Positions 7,364-13,666 of a stretch of DNA of 13,714 nt are shown one piece after another; the stretch's first letter is position 1; each line of letters opens with the position of its first letter. The stretch is from OMOG01 sp041485845 (GTDB lineage: Bacteria; Acidobacteriota; Terriglobia; Bryobacterales; Bryobacteraceae): positions 1 through 13,714 of the forward strand of contig JBGPKH010000185.1 of the NCBI GenBank assembly GCA_041485845.1, in the 5' to 3' direction. The position numbers and the translations under genes are program-made. Below the pieces are notes generated by a model. That model saw only the letters and a list, made by a program, of their open reading frames with translations, made no database searches and was not told the origin of the DNA.

Positions 7364-7649
7364 GTTGACCGGCCAATCTTTCGTCATTTTTCGGCGGCGC
7401 CAGGATCGGCCTCGCATCAAGATTCAAAATAACGGCTGGAACAGAATCGCATCTTTCCGGCGCAATTCTCTGCGATCTCCGCCTCCTCTGCGCTCTCCCA
7501 CCGCGACAGCGAAAAACACGGCCGCCAATTGACCGGGACCCGTTTTCTCTTGGTCTTCCTCCGCGCTGAACTCCGTTTCTCCGCGGCTCTCCGGCGAGTT
7601 GGCGAAATGGTCCGAATGATGCGCATCCTTCTTGGATTTGGCCGGTCAA
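7364..7649. mobile_element. MITE-like element with terminal inverted repeats and target duplication
   Basis: TTGACCGGCCAA at 7365-7376 and its exact reverse complement TTGGCCGGTCAA at 7638-7649 bound a 285-286 base segment. The hexamer GTGCTT stands just outside both ends, at 7358-7363 and 7650-7655, as expected for a target-site duplication; one extra G (7364) lies between the left copy and the repeat. The inside has no transposase. Its minus strand has purine-rich GCGGAGA/GCAGAG-type motifs (about 7470-7600), recalling a dispersed intergenic repeat seen in many bacteria. A minus-strand frame here (7417-7626) is Arg-rich and does not look like a genuine gene. The element lies between the propeller-cytochrome promoter and a broken regulator gene. 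If mobile, it would need a transposase encoded elsewhere. Confidence 0.6.
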
Positions 7650-7664
7650 GTGCTTACACGTTGT

Positions 7665-7696
7665 CGGGATTTGCTCGGCCCGGCCGCGAAATCCCG
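7665..7696. repeat. hairpin, 8-bp stem
   Basis: CGGGATTT (7665-7672) and AAATCCCG (7689-7696) are perfect inverted repeats, with adjoining GC/GC bases that can extend the stem around one bulged base. No T-tract follows. It begins 10 bases after the right copy of the GTGCTT hexamer and is followed 6 bases later by a second, longer hairpin. Confidence 0.6.
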
Positions 7697-7702
7697 CTCG
7701 GT

Positions 7703-7758
7703 TGAAGACGCGGCGAAGAACCGGCGAAAATACCCAGCCCGCACCGGCCGCGTCTTCA
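7703..7758. repeat. perfect 12-bp inverted repeat with 32-base spacer
   Basis: TGAAGACGCGGC (7703-7714) and GCCGCGTCTTCA (7747-7758) are exact reverse complements. The spacer is purine-rich at its start and contains GGCGAAAATACCC. There is no T-tract, and no gene covers it. It could be a transcript-end structure for the broken gene on the minus strand, a protein-binding palindrome, or a remnant of a small repeat element. Together with the preceding hairpin it fills most of the 140 bases between the MITE-like element and the pseudogene. Confidence 0.65.
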
Positions 7759-7796
7759 TGCCCTTTGGTGGGCCGCCGCGGCCCATCGGGACCTCC

Positions 7797-8175
7797 CTAC
7801 GGTCGCGGCTCTCTCGCGACTGCACGTGTTTGCAGATAGTTCCCGAACGGTAGGAAGCACCCCCGCCGGAACTGGAACGCCGCCAGGTAGCCGCCCTTGG
7901 GGAGTTGAATGACCACCGGATCGTTGGCCCCGTGCGTCAGGTAGGATTCGTCGAGCTTCTTGCGCAGGCGGCGGGCCTCGACGCGCACGATCGGGTCGGC
8001 GGCGGGGTCGTAGTGCGTGGGGCGGTCGAACGCCACGATGGCGATGGTGTACTCCTTGAGGTCGTCGACGCGGCCGGAGAGGATGGTCCGAGTGTAAAAA
8101 GACGGGGCTCACCAGGATGCGCTGAAGCTGTAGGCGAATGGCTTCGGGATCGTGGGCCTGCGGTGCCTTTCCCAT
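7797..8175 (-). pseudogene. broken N-terminal fragment of an acidobacterial regulator-type protein
   Basis: From ATG 8175 one frame gives MGKAPQAHDPEAIRLQL, then QRILVSPVF. At a run of five T (minus strand, 8100-8096) the sensible frame shifts by one base and continues as YTRTILSGRVDDLKEYTIAI, VAFDRPTHYDPAADPIVRVE, ARRLRKKLDESY and DPVVIQLPKGGYLAAF, ending at a stop at 7797. This matches the conserved N-terminal region I know from large acidobacterial proteins (often with TolB-like, winged-helix or cyclase-type annotations): ILxSxxFxxSxRLSRFLRFxVE, LKEYxxGVxVFDR, DPIVRVEARRLRxKL, ELPKGGY. The roughly 14-residue SxRLSRFLRF part is missing, so there appear to be an internal deletion, a frameshift and loss of the C-terminal part. 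It is probably non-functional. Confidence 0.7.
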
Positions 8176-8223
8176 GGCTGTATCTCATTGTGCATGAATT
8201 CGACCTCGCCAGTTCGGTTTGCC

Positions 8224-8232
8224 TGATATAAT
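8224..8232 (+). promoter_or_regulatory. extended -10 promoter of the outer-membrane receptor gene
   Basis: TGATATAAT joins the TGn extension to a perfect TATAAT. There is no recognisable -35 at 16-18 bases. Transcription should start near 8239, inside or after the ATG at 8235, which argues against that ATG as the start and for the one at 8259. Confidence 0.65.
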
Positions 8233-8245
8233 GCATGTATCAACT

Positions 8246-8253
8246 AGAAAGGG
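8246..8253 (+). promoter_or_regulatory. ribosome-binding site deciding the start at 8259
   Basis: AGAAAGGG ends 5 bases before ATG 8259. No such site precedes the longer alternative at 8235. The start at 8259 also gives a clean signal peptide. Confidence 0.6.
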
Positions 8254-8258
8254 ATCTT

Positions 8259-11200
8259 ATGCAGAGGAAACTCCTATTTGTCGCCACCTTAACCTGCCTG
8301 AGCTGTCTGCCTGTGATGGCACAGGAAGTCAGCGCGGGTATTACCGGCCGTGTCACCGATCCGTCGGGCGGCGCTATTGTGGGCGCTGCGGTCACAGCCA
8401 AAGACCTGGACCGCCAGACCCAGTGGCCAACCAAAACCAATGAAGACGGGATCTACGCGTTCCCGCGCATACCCGTCGGCCGATATGAGCTCAGAATCGA
8501 ATCCGCGGGGTTCAAGGCCCACGTGGATCCCGAGATCGTGCTGCAAATCAATCAGAGAGCGCGCGTGGATGCGCGCCTGGAAGTCGGGGCCATCAGCGAA
8601 AGTGTCTCGGTGACCGCCGAGTCCGCCCAGTTGCAGACGGAGACCACGCAGGTCGGCTCGGTCATCAGCGCGAATACCATCATCAACACCCCGCTGATCA
8701 GCCGTAACCCGATCTCGCTGACGCTGCTCGCGCCGGGCGTCACCACGCCCAATCCGTCCGGGTTCAATAGCGGCGTGCGCACCACCGGCGGCGGCCGCCC
8801 GTATGTGAACGGCAACCGCGAAGAGGGCAACAACTTCCTGCTGGACGGCGTCGACAACAACCAGACTTCGGACAACCTGTCGTCGTATCAGCCGAACCTC
8901 GACGCCATCGCCGAATTCAAGATGATCACCAACAATCCATCCGCCGAGTTTGGGAACTTCCAGGGCGGCATCATCAACGTGATCGTGAAGTCCGGCACCA
9001 ACCAGTACCACGGCAACGTGTTCGAGTACTTTCGCAACGACAAACTCAATGCCAACAACTGGGGCCGCAACTGGACGATCGGACAGAACTTCCGTTCGCC
9101 CATCCGCTGGAACCAGTTCGGCGGCACCTTCGGCGGACCGGTCCGTAAGGACAAGCTGTTCGTCTTTGCCGATTACCAGGGCCTGCGTCGCGCCACGCCT
9201 CCCAGCGTCTCCGCCACCACTCTGATGCCGGCGGCATGGCGTACGGGCGACTTCTCGAACCTGCTCGATCCGAAATACTCCGGCGTGGCGGGCGGTATCC
9301 AGCTCTACAACCCGGCGACGGTGAATACCGCCACCGGCGCCCGCGCCCCCTTCGCCAACAACCAGATTCCGGTCAGCCAGTTCAGCCCGGTGGTGCAGAA
9401 GCTGTTCGCGGACCAGACTCTCTATCCGCTGCCGACGCTTTCCACCCAGGCCCTGGTCACCGACACCAACTACTTCTATACCAGCTCGAGCTACGTGAAA
9501 TCGGACCAGGGCGACCTCAAGCTCGACTACAAAGCGTCCGGCAAGGACGACCTGAGCGCCCGTTATTCGAACGGCCGGCAGGATCAGCCCGGCGTCAACA
9601 CGCTTCCTTTCCGCTATGACAGCTTTAACATCGCCCCGTTCCAGAACGGCGTGATCAACTGGACGCGCACCATCAGCCCGACCCTGGTGAATGAGGCCCG
9701 CGTGGGGGTGAACAACCTGATGCTCAACAACGGCGGCCAGGACAGAGGCCAGGGCGACGTGGCCACCAAGCTCGGTATTCAGAACGCCGGTGCGGGACTG
9801 CTCTCGCTTCAGGGCTTTGCCTTTACGGCGGGGCTCGGCAGCGCGAACATCGGAACCCAGCAGTTGTTCGCGACCACCACGTACCACTACGCGGACAATC
9901 TCACCATGATTCGCGGCCGCCACATGATGAAGATGGGCGGCAATATTCTGCGCCAGCAGATGAACGTCTTCTATGCCGGCAACAACGGCCGTAGCGGTTA
10001 TATCAGTTTCGGCGGCCGCTTTACCGCCGCCAACGCCATCAATCCCGGCGGCAAACTGGTGGGCGAGGCCGATTTCGTGTTGGGCCTGCCGGACAGCCTC
10101 GGGCGCGGCCTGAGCACCGGAACCTGGGGCCACCGCAAGACCATCTACGGCTTCTACTTCCAGGACGACTGGCGCGTTACCAACAGCCTGACCCTGAACC
10201 TCGGTCTGCGCTGGGAGTACCACACTCCCCTCGTCGAAGTCGCCAACCGCCAGGCCAACTTCGGCCTGTTCACCGGCGTACAGCAGATTGCCGGCCAGAA
10301 CGGCAACAGCCGCGCACTTTACAACCCGTATAAGAAGGACTTCCAACCCCGCATCGGCTTCGCCTACACCCCCGACATTCTAGGCAAGAAGATGGTGGTT
10401 CGCGGGGCGTATACCATTTCCTCGTTCATGGAGGGCACGGGCACTAACCTGCGCCTGCCTTTGAACCCGCCATTCGCCACGGAGTATACGACGCTCTACA
10501 ACACTCCGAGCGACATCCTTCCCGGTACCAACCTGGCACAGGGTCTTTCGGGCTTGAACCCTCTCGATCCCTATAAGGGCGCAACGATCCGCTTGTGGGA
10601 TCCCAACGTCCGTCCCGCTGAAGTCCAGCAGTGGAACCTGACCCTCGAATTCCAGTTGCCCGCGCAGAACCTGCTGTCGGTCGGTTACGTCGGACAGCAT
10701 GGCACGCACCTGGTGGTCGCCATGCCGTATTTCCAGAAGCAGCTCATCAACGGAACCATCACTCCAACCCCCTACCTCGCGGGCAACGCCGACCTGACCA
10801 GCAAGATCAGCCAGATTTCCGGGACCTGCTCGTGCGCCAACCAGAAGTACAACTCACTCCAGACGCACCTTCGCAAACGCTTCAGCATGGGCCTCGAGTA
10901 CTCCGTGGCCTACACGTGGGCCCACGGCATGTCGGATTCGATCGGCTACTACGGCGAAGGCGGCCAGGCCGGTGGTCAATCCGCCTACATGCAGAACCTG
11001 TACGACCGCATCGCCGAATGGGGACCCACCTACTTCGACGTCAGGCACAATCTCGTCGGCTCGGTGGTGTATGAAGCGCCGTTCGGGCGCAAGAAGAAGT
11101 TCGGCTCCTCCTGGAATCCAGTGGTGGACGCCGTCCTCGGCGGGTGGCAGGTGGGCGGCATCTACACCGCGCACACCGGTTTCCCGCTGACCATCAAGAT

Positions 11201-11582
11201 GAGCGGCGATCCCTCGGGAACCGGCGCACGCAGCTTCCGCGCCAACGTCAACGGCAAACCCAACGATCTTCACCAGATTGGACCCGGCCTGCTGTTCCTC
11301 GATCCGACGCCTTACACCCAGCCGGGCGCACGTACTTTCGGCAGCGTCGGCATCGGGACCTCACCCGGTCCGGGAATGAAACGCCTCGATCTTTCGCTGA
11401 GCAAGCAGTTCCACCTCAGCGAACGGCGGTGGTTCGAGTTGCGGGCGGAAGCCTTCAACCTGAGCAATACGCCGATCTTCTCGAGCCCGGCTTCGCAGAC
11501 CATTACTTCGTCGCTCTTCGGCCAGATCCGCGGATCGCAGGGCGAACGCAACATCGAGCTTGCCGCCAAGTTCTACTTCTGA
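8259..11582 (+). CDS. TonB-dependent receptor-like outer-membrane protein with carboxypeptidase-regulatory domain (Oar-like)
   Basis: A 1107-residue outer-membrane protein. The signal peptide is MQRKLLFVATLTCLSCLPVMAQ, cleaved near residue 22. Next comes a carboxypeptidase-regulatory-like beta-sandwich (about residues 25-110: ITGRVTDPSGGAIVGAAVTA, then YAFPRIPVGRYELRIESAGF). A plug-like domain follows (about residues 120-245), with RPYVNGNREEGNNFLLDGVD and GGIINVIVKSGTNQYHGNVF. The rest is a long barrel of alternating strands that ends in IELAAKFYF, with the terminal phenylalanine typical of Bam-inserted barrels. Acidobacteriota carry many such proteins, assumed to import large or scarce substrates with TonB; the substrate here is unknown. 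No TonB box could be assigned. The start at 8259 is preferred to 8235 because of the promoter and ribosome-binding site. The gene is monocistronic, with its own terminator. A 685-residue minus-strand frame over it is a shadow. Confidence 0.9.
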   Translation: MQRKLLFVATLTCLSCLPVMAQEVSAGITGRVTDPSGGAIVGAAVTAKDLDRQTQWPTKTNEDGIYAFPRIPVGRYELRIESAGFKAHVDPEIVLQINQRARVDARLEVGAISESVSVTAESAQLQTETTQVGSVISANTIINTPLISRNPISLTLLAPGVTTPNPSGFNSGVRTTGGGRPYVNGNREEGNNFLLDGVDNNQTSDNLSSYQPNLDAIAEFKMITNNPSAEFGNFQGGIINVIVKSGTNQYHGNVFEYFRNDKLNANNWGRNWTIGQNFRSPIRWNQFGGTFGGPVRKDKLFVFADYQGLRRATPPSVSATTLMPAAWRTGDFSNLLDPKYSGVAGGIQLYNPATVNTATGARAPFANNQIPVSQFSPVVQKLFADQTLYPLPTLSTQALVTDTNYFYTSSSYVKSDQGDLKLDYKASGKDDLSARYSNGRQDQPGVNTLPFRYDSFNIAPFQNGVINWTRTISPTLVNEARVGVNNLMLNNGGQDRGQGDVATKLGIQNAGAGLLSLQGFAFTAGLGSANIGTQQLFATTTYHYADNLTMIRGRHMMKMGGNILRQQMNVFYAGNNGRSGYISFGGRFTAANAINPGGKLVGEADFVLGLPDSLGRGLSTGTWGHRKTIYGFYFQDDWRVTNSLTLNLGLRWEYHTPLVEVANRQANFGLFTGVQQIAGQNGNSRALYNPYKKDFQPRIGFAYTPDILGKKMVVRGAYTISSFMEGTGTNLRLPLNPPFATEYTTLYNTPSDILPGTNLAQGLSGLNPLDPYKGATIRLWDPNVRPAEVQQWNLTLEFQLPAQNLLSVGYVGQHGTHLVVAMPYFQKQLINGTITPTPYLAGNADLTSKISQISGTCSCANQKYNSLQTHLRKRFSMGLEYSVAYTWAHGMSDSIGYYGEGGQAGGQSAYMQNLYDRIAEWGPTYFDVRHNLVGSVVYEAPFGRKKKFGSSWNPVVDAVLGGWQVGGIYTAHTGFPLTIKMSGDPSGTGARSFRANVNGKPNDLHQIGPGLLFLDPTPYTQPGARTFGSVGIGTSPGPGMKRLDLSLSKQFHLSERRWFELRAEAFNLSNTPIFSSPASQTITSSLFGQIRGSQGERNIELAAKFYF

Positions 11583-11603
11583 CGGCTACATCGACTGACA
11601 CGG

Positions 11604-11642
11604 GCCGTGATCGTCGCGTGACGATCACGGCTCTTTCTTTTT
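11604..11642 (+). terminator. strong intrinsic terminator of the outer-membrane receptor gene
   Basis: GCCGTGATCGTC (11604-11615) and GACGATCACGGC (11620-11631) form a perfect 12-bp stem around a GCGT loop, followed by TCTTTCTTTTT (11632-11642). It begins 22 bases after the receptor stop codon. It also contains the stop codon (11625-11627) of the convergent toxin gene, whose last codons (LKKKEP) are encoded by the T-tract and the stem. On the minus strand it lacks a T-tract. Confidence 0.92.
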
Positions 11643-12107
11643 GAGCCGCCGTCGCACGAGGTCGACGATCCGGCTCGAAAGATAGAAACCTGTTCGCGAG
11701 AGGCGCTCGAACGAAGTCTCAAAATCGAGCAGTTGCCCCTGATGCGCCTCGGCCAGGACGCCCAACGTGCCCGTCACGATCAGATGACGTCGCTCAGCTT
11801 CTACGCGCCCTTCCCAATCGTCAATCAAGAGTCGGTCGGCAGGCAGCGAGAGAGCCAACGTGATCGCTGCGCGTTCGCCGGGGTCGAGGAATTCCAGCCA
11901 GAGGGCGGAGGGCGGGTCCGGCCGGACCTCGAACCAGTCGTGCGGCTGTGCCACCCAGGTCCGCACTACTTCTGGGGTTCCGGCCCTGCTCAGTTCGTCA
12001 GCCACGATTCGCGGCACGAACACCCGCTCGTAGAGAGGCTCCAGCACGTCAATCGCTTCGATCAGCACGAGGTAGTGGATAGGGCCCGCATCGGCCACGA
12101 CGATCAT
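11625..12107 (-). CDS. PIN-domain toxin, DUF3368 family
   Basis: A 160-residue PIN-fold protein, the probable RNase toxin of a type II toxin-antitoxin pair. The acidic metal-binding residues of the fold are visible: D6 in VVADAGP, E38 in VADELS, E78 in LDPGERAAI and D96/D97 in LLIDDWEGR. The following RHLIVTGTLGVLAEAHQGQL is typical of DUF3368 proteins. It starts at ATG 12107, which overlaps the antitoxin stop as ATGA, so translation of the two is probably coupled. No key residue is missing and length is normal, so the gene looks intact. Its 3' end is shared with the terminator of the convergent receptor gene. The RNA target is unknown. Function as a toxin follows from family and arrangement, not from anything unique in this sequence. 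Confidence 0.85.
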   Translation of the reverse strand: MIVVADAGPIHYLVLIEAIDVLEPLYERVFVPRIVADELSRAGTPEVVRTWVAQPHDWFEVRPDPPSALWLEFLDPGERAAITLALSLPADRLLIDDWEGRVEAERRHLIVTGTLGVLAEAHQGQLLDFETSFERLSRTGFYLSSRIVDLVRRRLKKKEP

Positions 12108-12388
12108 GCCAGGCCTTTGGCCTTCCGGGCTTCCTCCAGCTTTTGGATCGTATCGAGATCGTGTCCAAAGTCTTCGAGCGTGTACCGCTCGACCTTATGC
12201 TCATTCAAGAAATCGTAGAGCTCGAAGCGAGACGGGATTCCCAAGAGCGTACGGAGCTGAAACCCGGTAAGGCGACGCTCACGATAAGCCTCGAGCGCCA
12301 GGGCCTCCAGGGCCACCCGTGCCGCGTCGCTTCCTGGAGCGACCAGGGCCGTGGCCAGATCATCCGGAATCTCGATCATGATCTGCAT
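12104..12388 (-). CDS. UPF0175-family antitoxin
   Basis: A 94-residue protein with the UPF0175 pattern: MQIMIEIPDDLATAL, then VALEALALEAYRERRLTG, LRTLLGIPSRFELYDFL and ERYTLEDFGHD. UPF0175 proteins are the usual partner of DUF3368 PIN toxins and are thought to bind DNA and neutralise the toxin. The frame is open upstream to 12709 but that part is antisense to tsaD. The start is ATG 12388, or ATG 12379 three codons later; GAAGG at 12394-12390 is spaced better for the second. Its stop overlaps the toxin start by four bases. Order (antitoxin first) and overlap are standard for an autoregulated toxin-antitoxin operon. Confidence 0.85.
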   Translation of the reverse strand: MQIMIEIPDDLATALVAPGSDAARVALEALALEAYRERRLTGFQLRTLLGIPSRFELYDFLNEHKVERYTLEDFGHDLDTIQKLEEARKAKGLA

Positions 12389-12431
12389 GCCTTCAGCGTA
12401 CCACCCGCCTCGAAACGCTAATCTATAAGCA
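12389..12431. promoter_or_regulatory. 43-base divergent promoter region, antitoxin/tsaD
   Basis: Only 43 bases separate the two divergent starts. The AT-rich stretch CTAATCTATAAGC (12418-12430) offers TATAGA on the minus strand (12427-12422) as a -10 for the antitoxin. On the plus strand TAATCT at 12419 is a weak -10 for a leaderless tsaD transcript, since no Shine-Dalgarno sequence precedes ATG 12432. Both -10 choices overlap, so binding of the antitoxin here could affect tsaD. No clear -35 on either side. Confidence 0.3.
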
Positions 12432-13505
12432 ATGCGCATCCTCGGCATCGAATCCTCCTGTGACGAAACCGCGGCCGCCGTGGTGGAAGACGGCGAAAGG
12501 GTGCTCTCCTCCGTGGTGGCCTCACAAATGAGCACCCATGGCAAATACGGCGGCGTGGTTCCTGAACTCGCCTCGCGCGAACATCTGCGAGCCATCGTGC
12601 CCGTGGTGCGGGAGGCGCTCGCGCAGTCCGGCACGAAGCTGGAGGATCTCGCCGCAGTCGCCGCCACGGTCGGCCCCGGTCTGGTCGGCTCTCTACTGGT
12701 CGGACTCACCTACGCCAAGTCGCTGAGCTTCGCGCGCGGCCTGCCGCTCATCGCCGTCAACCACCTCGAGGGCCACATCCACGCCGTCATTCTCGAAGCC
12801 AAAAGCGCCGGAACGCCGGTGGAGTATCCCGCGCTGGCGCTGGTGGTGAGCGGGGGCCACACGCATCTGTTCGAAGTGAGCGCGGATTTCCACTACCGGC
12901 TGCTCGGCAAGACGCGCGACGATGCCGCGGGCGAAGCTTATGACAAGGTTGCCAAGCTTCTGGGTTTCGGATATCCCGGCGGCCCGGTGGTGGACAGCCT
13001 GGCCGCTTACGGCGATCCGAAAACCGTGGCCTTCACGCTCGCCAAAATGAAAGGCAACACTCTCGATTTCAGCTTCAGCGGATTGAAGACCGCCGTGCTG
13101 CGATGGGTGGAAGCCCGCGACCTGAAACCGGAAATCGACCTGCGGCGGGAACTGGTTCGCCGAACCCCGCGGCCGTCGGTGGAGGAGTGGCTGGCGGTGA
13201 CGCCTAAAACCACGCTCGGCCTGCTGGCCTCGTTCCAGCGGACGGTGATCGAGGAATTGCTCCGCCGCGTGACAGCGTCGGCCGAGGCGATCGACGCGCG
13301 CAGCGTGATCATCTCCGGCGGCGTGGCCTGCAACGCCGGTCTGCGGGCCGCCGCCCGATCCAGCCGCCTCGCCGTGTACTTCCCGTCGGCCGCCCTTTCC
13401 ACCGACAACGCCGCGATGATCGCCGCCGCGGCGTTCCCGAAGCTGAAGCGGGGCGAGTTCGCGGACTTTACCCTCGCGGCGCAAGCCAACCTGACGCTGG
13501 TGTAG
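12432..13505 (+). CDS. tsaD: tRNA N6-adenosine threonylcarbamoyltransferase
   Basis: A 357-residue cytoplasmic enzyme that, with TsaB and TsaE, transfers the threonylcarbamoyl group from TC-AMP to A37 of ANN-decoding tRNAs (t6A). The fold and motifs are intact: MRILGIESSCDETAAAVV at the N-terminus, GGVVPELASREH, TVGPGLVGSLLVGL, the metal-binding NHLEGHIHA with H111 and H115, LVVSGGHTHLF, DDAAGEAYDKVAKLLG, FSGLKTAV, IISGGVACNAGLR and STDNAAM, whose D325 is the third metal ligand. It is slightly longer than usual because of extra residues around RRELVRRTPRPSVEEW. The start at 12432 matches the family exactly but has no Shine-Dalgarno sequence. It diverges from the toxin-antitoxin operon and is followed by a terminator. 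Identification is certain. Confidence 0.97.
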   Translation: MRILGIESSCDETAAAVVEDGERVLSSVVASQMSTHGKYGGVVPELASREHLRAIVPVVREALAQSGTKLEDLAAVAATVGPGLVGSLLVGLTYAKSLSFARGLPLIAVNHLEGHIHAVILEAKSAGTPVEYPALALVVSGGHTHLFEVSADFHYRLLGKTRDDAAGEAYDKVAKLLGFGYPGGPVVDSLAAYGDPKTVAFTLAKMKGNTLDFSFSGLKTAVLRWVEARDLKPEIDLRRELVRRTPRPSVEEWLAVTPKTTLGLLASFQRTVIEELLRRVTASAEAIDARSVIISGGVACNAGLRAAARSSRLAVYFPSAALSTDNAAMIAAAAFPKLKRGEFADFTLAAQANLTLV

Positions 13506-13511
13506 CTCCGA

Positions 13512-13666
13512 TTACATCAGAATCCCGGCGGGTCGTTCGTCTGCTGCAAGATCGGAGAGCAGGGAGTCAAAGGTCAGGAACGTCGCTCCGTTCCTTTTGC
13601 CAGGCCCACTGGATAGAGATCGGTCGCTTGCTTATGACGAGAATTCTTGCGAACTCGTTTATATTA
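13512..13666 (-). pseudogene. frameshifted C-terminal part of a VapC-like PIN-domain gene
   Basis: On the minus strand, from about 13664, one frame reads SRHKQATDLYPVGLAK. Adding one base to the run of four A at 13598-13595 brings it into the frame KRNGATFLTFDSLLSDLA, ending ERPAGILM at the stop at 13514-13512. Joined, this matches the C-terminal signature of VapC-type PIN toxins (GHRQVTDAYLxxLAxxxGxxLxTFDxxL), including the TD and TFD acidic residues. A stop codon precedes the first piece, and further protein-like sequence (ALGDIEERRDNINEFARIL, up to the window edge) lies in another frame, so more than one lesion is likely. Probably a dead toxin gene; a sequencing error explains at most part of it. 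The 5' part is outside the window. Confidence 0.5.
13576..13598 (+). terminator. probable intrinsic terminator of tsaD
   Basis: AGGAACG (13576-13582) and CGTTCCT (13589-13595) pair perfectly around a TCGCTC loop, followed by TTT. It lies about 70 bases after the tsaD stop. The stem is only 7 bp and the T-tract is short (13595-13598), so strength is moderate. It is embedded in the VapC-like remnant on the other strand. Confidence 0.5.

Noticed and set aside
7417..7626. 69-residue minus-strand frame inside the MITE-like element
   Set aside because: The Arg/Lys/Glu-rich product reflects the GCAGAG-type repeat and resembles no protein family I know.
7632..7853. 73-residue plus-strand frame through the hairpins
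   Set aside because: It runs out of the MITE-like end through two palindromes and antisense to the regulator remnant, with no start signal.
8289..10346. 685-residue open frame on the minus strand
   Set aside because: It lies wholly antisense to the receptor gene, whose domains and barrel are clear. Its Val/Ala/Arg/His-rich composition is that of a codon-bias shadow.
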